Shown: positions 38,524 to 50,401, counted from the first letter of the stretch. The stretch is DNA of 64,000 nucleotides from Gymnogyps californianus (GCF_018139145.2 NC_059471.1:204371494-204435493); one strand, 5' to 3'. The notes: generated by a model not told the origin, from the sequence alone. Made by a program: numbers and translations.

Positions 38524-38582
38524 CCCCCAGTTTATATACTGGGCATGATGTCATATGGTATGGAATATCCCTTTGGCCAGTT
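38524..38582 (-). promoter_or_regulatory. LTR core promoter with TATA box
   Basis: The minus strand carries the same 40-base block as the other LTR, followed by TATAAA at 38536-38531. Only three changes separate the two over about 60 bases, although the LTRs differ strongly downstream, which suggests this block is the conserved promoter of the family. Confidence 0.7.
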
Positions 38583-38808
38583 TGGGTCAGCTGTCCTGGC
38601 TGTGTCCCCTCCCAACTTCTTGTGCCCCTCCAGCCTTCTTGCTGGCTGGGCATGAGAAGCTGAAAAATCCTTGACTTACTATAAACACTACTTAGCAACA
38701 ACTAAAAACATCAGTGTGTTATCAACATTCTTTTCCTACTAAATCCAAAACACAGCACTATACCAGCTACTAGGAAGAAAATTAACTGTCCTAGCTGAAA
38801 CCAGGACA

Positions 38809-41800
38809 CTGCTTCATATCAATAATCAATGATTTTGCTGTTGATCACTGGCTGACTACTGATGCCTCCTGAAAGGACAGAAATTAAAGGTCTCATGTTC
38901 ACAAATAAACAGTTTGCAGAGAGAAAGGAAGAATTCCAGGGAAATTAGGAAAGGTTCATTGCAAAGTCAGAACGAAAAATCATGAGTGTATGACTTTGAA
39001 GGTCAAGTGAAAGCGGGAAAGCTAAAATGTCAGATAACCTCTTTTTCAGACTAGGGAGACTAATTCCCTGTGTAGCCTCATTCAGCTCAGCAGCAGTAAT
39101 CCTGGTATAAAGTAGTGTTTCCCCAGTTACAAGTATCATAATCACAATTGTTAGTCATAGATGAAATTAAGTAAAAAGAACGGGTATTTTCCCTTCCCCA
39201 TGAATTTTGAAAAGCTGTCAAAAAGGTATTTTATCTGTCCATTAGCTCCCACCACAGCCCAATTACATCAAGTTACAGGTATAGAGTTTTTTTCATGATT
39301 GCATTGAAATAGAAGTCCAGTGTGATAACTTGAAAATAAACTGTGAAAATGTAGGATGAGTACATAATGTACAGTTTCACATATAAAGTAAAATTTAAAT
39401 TATGCACATACACAATTAAAGTTTCTTAGGATATAGCTTAGGATCTTACTAGCTCCTATTTTCTTCCTAAGTCAAAGAATTTAAACTCCTGACATTCTCT
39501 GTCATTTAAATGGGAATTTTAAACATCCTGAAATGAAAATATTTCATCATTAGACTATCAGCTGCAGACAGTGGAATGAAAGGATTTGCTTCTGCATCAC
39601 AAGATTGCTTCTGCATCACAAGATTTGCTCTGGGTTCTAGCGCAAAGCTTTACGTTTTGGATAACTGGGTCTCTCAAGACCTGAAGGTCAGATGTTGTAC
39701 AGTATTTCTTTGTATTTCAGAGAACTATGCTTTGCCCTCTTGGAAGCATGAGAAGGTAGAATTGCTATCAATTAGAAGCCGAAATGTCTACAAGTCTATA
39801 GGAAAAAGACTCATAAAACTCATTAGTAGATGTCCTAAAATGTATTCATTATGCAGCTAATTTATTTTGAATGTAAGCCACAAAAAATGTTTAAAATATA
39901 AATGCAGGTTTTTGTAAGATATTCTTAATTATACAAGTATATTTCATAAATTACTTCTCTAACATAAGCCTTGGCTGTTTTCTTGACCAAAACAAAGATT
40001 ATGTATCTGTACATGAAAAAAATATATTCATAAACAAGGTGAATAAATTTCACTGAATATCCGTATCTTCTGAAAATGCTCTAAACCAGCCATTAACTTC
40101 TTTCTAAAAGAATAGCTTGCCATTAATTATGTGCTAGATGTGCAAAGGGACACCATAGCTAAAAAAGGATGCAACTGCAGAAATGAATTTTTGTGTGCTA
40201 TTCCTCTGTTAGAGATTCCAGCTGTGCCTTTTGCCAATAATGGACCTGACAGTGGACAGAAATGCATTAGACGCAACAGAAATGCATCATTATAGAAAAG
40301 CCTGGGAAAAGGAGATATGACAAATTACATGGGCTAATTCTGAGCAGCCTGGAGTCCCAGCGGATCCCATGAAAAATGAGGCGTGTGGATTGACAATACG
40401 GGCAGCAGAATGTCCCTCTCCAGAAACGAAGACTCGATCCAGCTCTCAACCATTTTTATGTAACGGAGGAGCGTGTTAATGAGGCCAATAGTTGTGTAAA
40501 AAACTAGCGGGAACGAGATCAGAATAAAGGGGCAAAAGTCCTTTTGTTAATTACTGCATGTTGTAGAACAACCCATGTTGGTGTGGTTACTCCAGGACGA
40601 TGAAGCTGTGGTGAATTGAGGTCTGGGGCTTCAGCTGGCCCCTGGGCAGCAAAGATGGACAAAGGGAAAGTGGGCACCGGCCACTGACGGGAGCGGGGAA
40701 CCCAACTCGTTTCCCACACAGGACAGGGCTGATGCTCTTACCCTGCCAGGAGAAGTTCTGCGATCACAAATGTGAAGGAGAGAAGCTCATTTCTTCTCTG
40801 GTACAGCAAAAACCAGGCAAGGAAAGACGGAACAGCTCACTCAGGATGACACAGAAAGGGTAGGGCAGCCGTAGGTTTTTGGCAAAGGGCAGTCTTCTCT
40901 TTAATCCCACATTTTACTACCTGCTTTTGGCATCAGGCGGCACAAGTTTATCCTCTGGCAGTTTATGTTGCGAGGTCTCCTACGTTGAAAAGGAACTAGA
41001 GGAAGGAGCAAGGGGAAAGACATGCTAATACTCTGGAGCAGCCCAGGCAGAAACGCAAACTAATAAAAAAGATGATGATGTTAATAATAATATGATATGT
41101 GAAATAACTACAGCTGACATATGATCTATTGATTAAAGTCTTTCATATGACAGGATGTCAGCCAGCAGAAACAGGAAATCAATACTTCATTTAACAGCAA
41201 AGAATGACTCAACCTCCTCCAGGCCAAAGAGAGACTGGGATGTTTGAACAGATACAGTATGAATTTATTTGATCTATTTTTGTGAAAATGAAAGGATTAG
41301 TTATAACAAATAATGTGTTTCCCTGAATTCAGCAGGGAGGGGGGTTTGTCAGGTAGCTTACGAGCAATTAGTCAGTCTAGCCAAATAACAGCTGTGTTCA
41401 TGCATTTCAATGCATGTTTCTGGGATGTCAGGATTTTGGGATAAACCAGTGTATTTATTTCAACAACTGCAGATTGAAATAAACATGGATTTAAGTACAT
41501 ATAACAAAGGCAGGAAAGGTGATGTTTTCAGGGCTTGGATATTATTTACATATTTGCTGCAAAATGCAGATTCTACCCGAAAAGCTGGATGTCTGCCACT
41601 GGGAGCTGACAAGTCACAGAAAACGTGCCTGTGAGGAGGCCCTGATGGAGGAATGTTCTCCACACCGTACGTAAGCACATTCCTCTGGGGAGGAGCAGAT
41701 GGGTGCATCGATTGTTCCTGTTGGTCTCCTGAGTCACAAGAGTTTTCTGATCCACACTACCAGACACGCACACAATGGGGAGTTGTTTGTTCCATCCACG

Positions 41801-44800
41801 TTTTTTGAGGCAAGTACTTTAGTTCGAGGGTTTTTCCTCTAAAAAAATGGTCTCCATTCCTAAAAATGAATCTTTGGTGAAAACAAAACTAAAAATAACT
41901 CATGCATTTGTAGTGGGGAGAGTAGTATAGCACAGGAACACATGACCAATGGATGTGGTAGACTATCGCATGACATTTTTATAACTGGGCTGCATACAAA
42001 AGATGTAATGCTTTGCAAGTCCAAAGTGACTGAGATTCATGAAGGACCCAAAGGGAGATAATTCTATGGATTGCAAGTTGTGATCTGTGGGCAGCTTATA
42101 AGGAGTCATACTTCCCTTATTTCCTTTTCTAAGAAGAGAATAAAGTGATAAAAATGGCATGAATACAACAAAGCAATTTGTAAAACTACGTGGGAAAGCT
42201 CTTCACTGCAGCAGAAATATTGCATTTTCATGCATACAAACCACAAGTGATCTGCAGAGAAAACTGATTCTCTACAGTTTCACAGAAAAAAGGGGTTATA
42301 CGTGTAGTCTCACAAGGGAAGGTTTACTGTGAGCTCTCTTTCCATCCACGATCTCCCCTGCTTTTTTCCTGCTCCCCCACAGCTGGCTCCTTCTTGTCAA
42401 TCCTGAAGGAAGAGATTCTTCAAAGGCACGCTGGTTACCTGGGGTGCAGGGTGCACGTGTGAAAATGCAACACACAGGGACATGAAAAATGAGCACCTCA
42501 ACAGTACTGAGGTCTGGGTGCTCATCCCTGGAGGGGAACTGCGGTTACCTTGATTAAATTCATTATTTTATCTTTGCCCTTACCACTTAACCTCACCATA
42601 GTGTAGCTATTGCTATTTCAGTTGCCAAGATGGTGACGCTTTGGCTTCCAGTCAATAAGAAGGGGTTCAGGGAGAGACTGAAGCATTTCCACCACATTCC
42701 TCTTTTTCTGTGTACATCTCTACCCTGAACACAGAGCTCCTCTTCCGAACGAAGCCAAATTCCAATTGTTTCTTTCCAAGAACTGGAATGAATGTTTTTT
42801 CTTTACTCTGTTATATAGTCTATACCTTGTTTTAGCAAATATACCAAGTATTTGAGAATTTACATTCAGGCAGGTTTTATTTAAGATATGATTTACTACC
42901 AATACAATGGTCCCCTGACAACACACTGCTGTAAGTGATGTTTTCCTGCAGCCGTGCTGACAACCTCAGTGAAGAGCCAAAGATCAAAAAAGCACGAATG
43001 CTAAATAACCTGTTAATAAAAAATACTGGAGCTAAAATTCACTGGCAATGTATTTTCGGGAAATCCACACAGTCATTGCTAAACCCTGCCTGTTCTCTGC
43101 TTTAAAAAGGTGTCCGTCTCCAGAGCAATAAATTGTTCACAAAAAAAATATATTAAAAAACAGACTATGGAAAGTTAATTAATGAATCCATAATTTCAAT
43201 ATGCAGAGATGAGGATAAAAGCTCAGTAGTAAGCAAGCATACATTTTTATTCTGCTCATTTTTGTAGCGTGCCCAACAAACAGCTAAATTATTCTTGATT
43301 TAAGCAAAAAATATATAAATTTGAGCTCACACTCTTGACTTGATTTTAAAGTTTTCCTATTGATATAACTGTTTTCTATACCTATCAGTACCAAGTATCA
43401 CGTCCAGAGTATCATACATTCTCAGTATTTGGTACAGCTAACTAATTAAACCCTACCCTGCACCCTTAGGAAATGCAATAGCCCAACGATGTAATAGGTT
43501 CACTAGTTATAAGGAAAACACCAGGTCTTTGCGGACCTCAAAAAGGCTCCAATATCTAACTTGCCTTTTCTTAGCAAGCGATTAGCTAGCAAAAATTGTG
43601 ACCTCAGAGTCCGTGTTCCCTGGTTTCAGGCAAGGGCATGGTTCAGAGAGCCCTCTCATTGCAGCCTCGTGTCCCACCCAGCGACATGCATGCTCATGGT
43701 CAGCTGGCACAAACGTGGTGGAGTGCCACGACCTCCTCCTCTAGGGACAGTCTCTGGGGGGTGGAAGGGCTCAAGCCTGAAGGGAGCTTTGGAGCATCAT
43801 CACCTGTAAAATCACAGCTTCTCTTGGGATTTGCAATCCAGTAGCTGCACATTGTAAAGAGCAACTTTTTTTTAGCCTAATACAAGCAAGGCTACTGCTT
43901 CCAAAAAAACCCCATTAATACTGGTATTTTTGTATAGAGATATAAAGATTTGGGAATGCACATGTTGAGCAGTGTGGTGATGTTGCCCCATTTTAGAGAC
44001 AAAGCACATGATGCTTTTAGTTTCATCTGCACAGCTCAGGCAAACCAGTGCTGAAGTGGAGGTGTAGCAGCAAGTGTAGCTAAGGTTGGGATGTCCCAAG
44101 CACAAAGCTGCTGTAATTGCACTAAGAGTGGCACTGGATCTGCATGGAGGATGAAAGGGGTGACACTTATTTGGAATAGGAATGAAAATTTTAAAAACGA
44201 GCTATTTCTGAAGGCCTGAAGACTGCGAGCTGCCTGCTGAAGCTGGGAGCAGGTGCCAGTTTGGACATGGACAGGCAACGCAAAGCTATAAATACAAAGG
44301 CTTCCCTACCACAAACTCCCTGCATTAATGTCAAGGCACAACTTAAGGACATTAAGGCACGGAAAGCTATACTTTGCACACTTCCATAGTACTGTCTATT
44401 CAAGGATTTTCTATAATAGGTTACAGCTTTATTCTTTTTAAACTGCCCACGTGAGAGAGATACTCTCCTCCTTTTACAGCTGAAGAATCCGAGACACGCA
44501 GACATTCAACCCTGTACTGCGCTTCACTCCAGGCTGTCCAATCTGCCTCCCAAAAAATCTGCCTGCAGCTCTGCTGGGCTCCATGGAAATGCAAAAACAT
44601 TTGGGCAAGTGCTGTAGCACCTGAAAGCCCACCACCACTACACACTGCCCCAAAGACGTCCCTGGTGGGACAAAGGCAGTGGTGGAAGATCCAGCACCTC
44701 ACCAGAGCTCAGACCAATGTAGCAACATTCGTGCCCCTGGCCACCATCAAGCGTTCCCCACGCTCAGGTCTCCAAGCCTGGTCTGGCAGGTCTCTGTGGC

Positions 44801-45344
44801 TGGGGGAGTCCAGCCACACCTTCACCACAGAAGCACGATCTTCTTCCCACTGCAGAAACTGGGACATGAAGTGAAATACAGCACTGCCCAATGAGCAGCT
44901 ATCTTATCCTTAGGACTCTTTGTGACTTTCTAGGATTGTTCTTGAAACTATACGGTTTAAATATTTCATGCTGTAATGCAGCATACCAGCTGACATCTCA
45001 GGAGGAATTCTTGAACTGGTATAAATTAATTATCCCTCACACCCACAGATCATTTCTTCGGCAGGCTTGGACAATTTGTTAGTTAACTACTGGCTAAAAA
45101 CTACTTAATTTTTCCCTTCAAAAGCTATTTTTCAGTTAATATTGTGTATCAATAAGTGCTTTTTAGTATTATTTTCCATAGATCAAGTATTTTTTTTAAG
45201 ATTCCTTGAAGCTTAAGTCTCAAACACCAAAGCTAGATACGAATACTTGACCGTAGTTTTGGATTTCAATCTCAGGTGAAATGAGAAACTGAGGAGCATG
45301 GGAAAGCTTATGTTTTCTATTAATTAGATTTATTTTTTTAAGAA
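38809..45344. other. Non-coding stretch, AT-rich
   Basis: No gene is recognised. A short tandem duplication occurs at 39583-39621. An A/T-rich GAT/AAT low-complexity patch lies near 41068-41100. Around 43560-44900 the GC content rises and several short frames overlap on both strands, with no known domain. Confidence 0.55.
39583..39621. repeat. Tandem duplication, 19-20 bp unit
   Basis: GATTTGCTTCTGCATCACAA (39583-39602) is followed directly by the same unit lacking one T (39603-39621), and then by the beginning of a third copy (GATTTGCTCTG). It is a slippage-type duplication with no visible function. Confidence 0.85.
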
Positions 45345-45357
45345 AGAAGGGACAGGC

Positions 45358-45914
45358 GAGGAAGGAGGGGCGGAGGGGTTGCCTTCTACATCAAGAAATG
45401 GATAGATGTGAAGAGCTATCTTCAACACTCGCAGACTCTTGTCCTGCTGGGGGACTTCAACCACCCTGACATCAGCTGGAAAAGTTACACAGCAAGCTGT
45501 AGGCAATCCAGGAGACTCCTGGGGTGCATTGAGGATAACTTCTTAAGCCAGGTAACAGACAGCCCTGCCAGAGGGGATGCGATACTGGACCGGATGGTCA
45601 CCAACGCAAGTGAGCTAATCGGTGATGTCAAGATTGGAGGCAGCCTGGGCTGCAGTGCTCATGCACTAGTGGAGTTCACAGTCCTGAGGGGTATGGGTCA
45701 GGCAAAGAGCAAAGTCAGGACCCTGAGTTTTAGCAAAGCAAACCTCCAGCTCTTCACAGAGTTAGTCTACAGGACCCCCGGGAAACTGCCCTCAGGGACA
45801 AGGGAGCAGAACAGAGCTGGCAAATCTTTAAGGACACTTTCCATAGAGCACAAGAGCTCTCAATCCCCAGGTGTAAGAAATCAGGAAAGGAAGGCAAGAG
45901 ACTGGCATGGCTGA
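45358..45914 (+). pseudogene. CR1 endonuclease domain, deleted and mutated
   Basis: The AP-type endonuclease nicks target DNA for target-primed reverse transcription. GGVAFYIKKW (from about 45371) is in frame with the rest. About 60-70 residues usually found before the next motif are missing. Then come LLGDFNHPDISW, a conserved endonuclease motif, and GCSAHALVEF, where the family normally has serine-aspartate-histidine; the aspartate is replaced by alanine. With the deletion and this change the nuclease is expected to be inactive. The frame ends at 45914 in linker sequence. Confidence 0.85.
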
Positions 45915-45952
45915 GTTGAGACCTGCTGGTCAAACTAAAGGGCAAGAAGGAA

Positions 45953-46150
45953 ATGCACAGGCAGTGGAAGCAGGGACAGGTATCCTGGGAAGAGTATAGG
46001 GACGCTGCCCGGTTGTGTAGGGATGGGGTCAGGAAGGCCAAGGCGCGGCTGGAACTGAACTTGGCAAGGGATGCAAAGAATAGTAAGAAGGGCTTCTACA
46101 GGTATGTCAGCCAGAAAAGGAAGGTCAAAGAAAGCGCACTCCCCCGATGA
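45953..46150 (+). pseudogene. CR1 ORF2 linker fragment
   Basis: The frame [20 protein letters not shown] and the following [20 protein letters not shown] match the basic linker between endonuclease and reverse transcriptase of CR1. It ends in ALPR then TGA at 46148-46150. It lies between the endonuclease and reverse-transcriptase frames and is not a gene on its own. Confidence 0.8.
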
Positions 46151-46329
46151 ACAAGACTGGCAAACTGGTAACAACGGACGAGGAGAAGGCTGAGGTACTC
46201 GACAACCCTGTTACCTCTCTTCCCACACCTCTTGAGTGGATGGACTGCAAGACGGGGACTGGGGGAGCAAAGTCCCTCCCACTGTAAGAAAAGATCAGGC
46301 TTGTGACCACCTGAGGAACCTGAATATAC

Positions 46330-46482
46330 ATGTCTATGGGACCTGATGAGATGCATCTCAGAGTCCTGAGGGGACTGGGTGATGTAGTTGCCAAGCCACA
46401 CTCCATGATATTTGAAAAGTCATGGCAGTCAGGTGAAGTCCCCAGTAACTGGAAGAAGGGAAACATTGCACCCATTTTTAAA
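46330..46482 (+). pseudogene. CR1 RT N-terminal segment before frameshift
   Basis: This frame carries the beginning of the reverse-transcriptase region: GPDEMHLRVLRGLGDVVA, then IFEKSWQSGEVPSNWKKGN and IAPIFK. The match to CR1 continues in another frame after the A-run at 46480-46483, which seems to have lost one A. Beyond that the present frame (to 46566) is out-of-frame noise. Confidence 0.82.
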
Positions 46483-46484
46483 AG

Positions 46485-47630
46485 GGTAGAAAGGAGGACC
46501 CTGGGAACTACCAACCTGTCAGCCTCACCTCTGTGCCTGGGAAGATCATGGAACAGACCCTCCTAGAAGCTATGCTAAGGCACATGGAGGACAGGAAGGT
46601 AATTTGGGACAGGCAGCACGGCTTCACCAAGGGCAAGTCCTGCCTGACCAACCTAGTGGCTTTCTATGATGCAGTGACTACATCAGTGGACAAGGGAAGA
46701 GCTACAGATGTCGTCTATCTGGACTTCTGTAAGGCCTTTGACGCGGTCCCCCACAACATCCTTCTCTCTAAATTGGAGAGATATGGATTTGATGAGTGGA
46801 CTGTTCAGTGGATGAGGAACTGGTTGGATGGTCGCATCCAGAGGGTAGCGGTCAAGGGCTCAATGTCCAGATGGAGATCAGTGATGAGTGGTGTCCCTCA
46901 GGGGTCCATATTGGGACCAGTACTGTTTAATATCTTCACCAATGATGTAGACAGTGGGATCAAGTGCACCCTCAGCAAGTTTGCAGATGACACCAAGCTG
47001 AGTGGTGTGGTTGACACACCTGAGGGATGGGATGCCATCCAGAGGGACCTGGACAAGCTCAAGAAGTGGGCCCATGTGAACCTCATGAGGTTCAACAAGG
47101 CCAAGTGCAAGGTCTTGCACCTGGGTCGGGGCAACCCCTGGTATCAATACAGGCTGGGGGATGAAGGCATTGAGAGCAGCCCTGCCAAGAAGGACTTGGG
47201 GGTACTGGAGGATGAAAAGCTGGACATGAGTCAGCAATGTGCACTCACAGCCCAGAAAGCCAACTGTATCCTGGGCTGCATCACAAGAACCGTGGCCAGC
47301 AGGACATTAGAGGTGATTCTGCCCCTCTACTCTGCTCTCGTGAGACCCCACCTGGGGTACTGCATCCAGCTCTGGAGTCCTCAGCACAGGAAAGACATGG
47401 ACCTGTTGGAGCGGGTCCAGAAAAGGGCCACAAAAATGATTAGAGGGATGGAACACCTTTCCTATGAGGACAGGCTGAGAGAGTTGGGGTTGTTCCGTCT
47501 GGAGAAGAGAAGGCTCCGGGGAGACCTTACTGCAGCCTTTCAGTACTTAAAGGGGGCTATAAGAAAGATGGAGACAGACTTTTTAGCAGGGCCTGTTGCG
47601 ATAGGACAAGGGGCAATGGTTTTAAACTAA
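46485..47630 (+). pseudogene. CR1 reverse transcriptase, open over 365 codons
   Basis: The enzyme copies LINE RNA at a nicked chromosomal site. After the frameshift the frame reads [20 protein letters not shown], then [13 protein letters not shown], the motif A aspartate in [25 protein letters not shown] (motif B) and FADDTKL with the catalytic aspartate pair (motif C). A thumb-like part, RVQKRATKM and [18 protein letters not shown], follows. All three motifs are intact, but there is no start codon of its own: the frame continues the broken upstream ORF2. It stops at 47630 after GAMVLN, whereas an adjacent frame stays similar to the CR1 C-terminus (IRKTFVTMRVVKHWNRLP) until a TAG at about 47780. 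Confidence 0.93.
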
Positions 47631-47639
47631 AAGAGGGTA

Positions 47640-47873
47640 GATTCAGACTAGATATAAGGAAGACATTTGTTACAATGAGGGTGGTGAAACATTGGAACAG
47701 GTTGCCCAGAGAGGTGGTAGATGCCCCATCCCTGGAAACATTCAAGGTCAGGTCAGACGGGGCTCTGAGCAACCTGATCTAGTTGAAGATGCCCCTGCTC
47801 ATTGCAGGGGGGGTTGGCCTAGATGACCTTTAAAGGTCTCTTCCAACCCAAACCATTCTACGATTCTGTGATT
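47640..47873 (+). other. CR1 C-terminal frame remnant and 3' tail
   Basis: The first part, read one frame away from the reverse transcriptase, gives the conserved FRLDIRKTF and [19 protein letters not shown], ending at a TAG near 47780. The non-coding tail that follows has the stem-forming pair around GGTTGGCCTAGATGACC and TTCCAACCC, then the terminal ATTCT-type repeats. In CR1 this 3' end is what the reverse transcriptase recognises on its RNA (family knowledge). Confidence 0.8.
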
Positions 47874-50401
47874 AATGCCAGAAGGTACATGTATCATATG
47901 CCATGAAAACTGACTTTCTGGGTTCAGCAAAGAGAGGGGCAGCAGAAGCAGCTACTCATGGAGTGCAGATGGCACTGGGGAAGTGCAGGGCTGGGATCAA
48001 ACACCCGCTGAAAATGAGAAATGGGAAGGTACAAAGCTTATGGGTTTTGCTTTCATTATGGGCCCAGCCCTGGGCAAGGCTGACATGCACCGGTAAGTGT
48101 TAAAAGGACTTGCATCATGTTATACGAAGTGTACATTCTGTCACGGCCATGCACAAGTCAGAAATGAAACTGAGAAACTATTAAATCCGAATGTACATAC
48201 TCTGTGTCTGCACGGACAAACTCCCCTTCAGGGCCCTACTAGCACACCTGAACTTTAATAACCCTGCGATGTTCTGCTGAGCACAGGCTTCCAGCTGTGG
48301 CAGTGACTTTCTACCATGCTAGAAAACCCTTAGCTAACCATTAAACTCAGTTAAGGCTGGAGTTGGACGGGTTTTCTCAGGATAGATGTTAACTGTCCTT
48401 TTCCAGTCCCAGCTCAAGGGAGTAATTAGCCAAGTACCCCCAGGGACTTGTAAGCCCTAGGGCGTACTGCCTGCACAGGCTTGCCTGGACTGCCAGGACC
48501 AGTATTTGCCACCCTGTAACATGCCCAGGGTGCACAGTGACTCTCCGCTGAGAGATGGAGAGGGCATGAGTGAGAAACACGCGGCCAAAGGTATCATTAC
48601 CTTGGGCATTTTCTAACAAACTCATGCAATGTCAGCAGTTAAAGCCATAAAGCAATCTCAGAAAGCTTTGCTCATTTATTACCCAAATCAGTAACATCTT
48701 TTTTCTAAGGCAGAAGTAAATTACTGGTAGTTTTCTTCTTTCCCATGATCAGAACAAAGAACAAAGGGCTGTTGAGAATTTGGGGGGGCGGGGCTGGTGA
48801 ACCTCCTCGACAAAAGTGTAAGGCTGACTTTAATGTATTGCTATCACAAGCAGTGAGGAATGAAAGGTGTTTATTAAAGAGCACTGAACTCCGAAACCTG
48901 CTTTAAAGCTGGTAAATCTGATCTTTGGTTCTACAGCATGGATATGAAATGGGGGAAGCCTATCGGCTGCACGGTAGCTGCTGTGACTTCTCTGTGCGAG
49001 TTACTCCACCACCACCACCAAAGTGCTTTGCTCCAGGAAAAGCACTGACTAGGCAGCAGTAAATAAAAGATGGGCACTATCTGCCCAGACCTAATTTCTC
49101 GTAGGTCAATTCTTTGTTGCCAGGAGATGCTTGTATTCGGTCACCTCACACCCTGTGATAACATCTGGACCAGAACACCAAACCGGCCTGCACCTACACT
49201 GCAGCACAGGCTCCTCCGTGGCTTAACTGCTGCAAAACAGTGCTGGGAAGGAGATGATGGGAGTGGCAAAGATGGAAGGAGGCATTTCTAACTGATTTGA
49301 AGCATATCTAGGGGTGAAGCATCACAAATCTGGATTTGATTTTTGGTTTTGGCTAAAACTATTTCCATGCTCAGTTCTTTAAAGAAAACTTTATGTTGTC
49401 TACAGTCAGTTTTCACCAGAGTCTCAGTCTAGGTAAAAAGCTACTGGAAAATGGTTTGAAGGAAGATCTTGACCACTCTTACAGGAAGTCCTTCAAAGCA
49501 AGTCCTTAGATTTGATAGCTGCAACAACAAAATTCTTATTTGGAAAATCTTATTGTATCCTTCAGATTAAATCAGTACAGAAGAGGGAGTTAACCTCTAC
49601 CCATATAACCTATGTGTCACACAAAACACCGATACTTATTTTAAAAACAACTATCTATCTATGCTGAATATGCTCTCCAATCACAGGACTTCCAAGAGTA
49701 TTTGCACACTTTTTCCTTTTGCAAATGTCAAGATCACTAAGGGATCAACTGTAACATTTTATAATTACATCATTTTTGCTTCTCAGCAGTTCATAAAAAA
49801 ACCCCTTACACCACAGGAATTTTACTTTTTTTTTTTGCCAGATTGCGAGATCAAACACAGCCAAACCAATTATCTACCATTCTCAAATGACAAACATGCA
49901 AACAAAAATATTTGCAGCAAAGCAAGCAAAGTGCCAAATTTCTTTGTAATGCAACAGAAAACCAAGGGTTGCAGTATTTTTAAATGCTTGGTTAGAAGTT
50001 ATAACTCTCAATGGGACAATACACCAGGTGTTATTGCAAGGTCAGCTCCGCTGAATGAAGCTGAACCATATTCAACCTCTGATTTTGCAGCAATGTATGT
50101 CATTATGTCACTACTTGGGACTACTCCAGCACAAAGCCAGAGTACAATGTGCGCAATTTGTCCTTTGGTTACTTCAAAAAGCAACAAGAACAGCCCCAGG
50201 AAGGCACAGCCACACCGTGAGATTCATGGAAGAGTTGGGAGAAGCTCCTGAGCTTTCTCTTGGGAATATGGTTGGAGGACAAAAGCAGCAGCAGGAGAAG
50301 AGTGGTCCCCTAGGGAGGCACATGGACAACAAAGCAGCTTCCAGTGATGAACGTGAGTTGCAACAATGGCACATCGTCACAAGTTGATATGGCTTCACGA
50401 T
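47874..50401. other. Non-coding stretch between two CR1 copies
   Basis: No gene is recognised with confidence. A (CCA)5 microsatellite lies at 49006-49020 and a T-run near 49825-49838. The 196-codon frame at 49661-50251 is listed separately. Confidence 0.5.
49661..50251 (+). other. Uncharacterised 196-codon open frame
   Basis: An ATG-started frame of 196 codons ends shortly before a CR1 copy. I recognise no domain, signal peptide or membrane segment in the translation, which is rich in serine, asparagine, lysine and threonine. Its composition (A- and C-rich plus strand) lowers the chance of stop codons, but the length is unusual for the surrounding DNA. It could be a chance frame, a decayed exon, or part of an unrecognised repeat. 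I do not call it a gene. Confidence 0.15.

Larger units (their letters stand above)
38225..38808 (-). mobile_element. Solo LTR of an avian endogenous retrovirus
   Basis: Read on the minus strand it starts TGTCCTGG and ends CCACGACA, 584 bp, with TG...CA ends. The flanks carry a perfect 5-bp target duplication, CTGCT at 38220-38224 and again at 38809-38813, which fixes both ends. Motifs in minus-strand order are a 40-bp core shared with the other LTR (38582 down to 38543), TATAAA (38536-38531) and ATTAAA (38358-38353). A part rich in ATT and ATC repeats lies around 38380-38420, and a C-tract (G on the minus strand) at 38279-38300. No viral coding sequence is present, so it is a solo LTR. The part after the TATA box differs from the LTR at 18583-19177, marking another subfamily of the same group; 5-bp duplications fit ERVL-like elements. 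Confidence 0.93.
45345..47873 (+). mobile_element. CR1 LINE, 2.5 kb, 5'-truncated, internally deleted
   Basis: The order is endonuclease remnant, linker, reverse transcriptase, C-terminal block and 3' tail, as in ORF2 of CR1. The 5' end (position uncertain by some tens of bases) begins within the endonuclease, around the GGVAFY motif. An internal deletion near 45420 joins this directly to the GDFNHPD motif. The 3' end has the usual stem (GGTTGGCC...TTCCAACCC) and a degenerate tail ATTCTACGATTCTGTGATT. ORF1 is absent. At least two frame breaks lie between endonuclease and reverse transcriptase, so the copy is dead, though the subfamily is young judging by about 97.5% identity to 24294-24810. 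Confidence 0.96.

Noticed and set aside
44466..44500. MIR-like wording (CTTTTACAGCTGAAGAATCC...)
   Set aside because: It is too short and diverged to separate from chance without a profile search.
47557..47772. Minus-strand 71-codon frame identical to a plus-strand one at 24388-24603
   Set aside because: Both are antisense shadows of the same conserved CR1 segment. The identity reflects the young age of the CR1 copies, not a gene.
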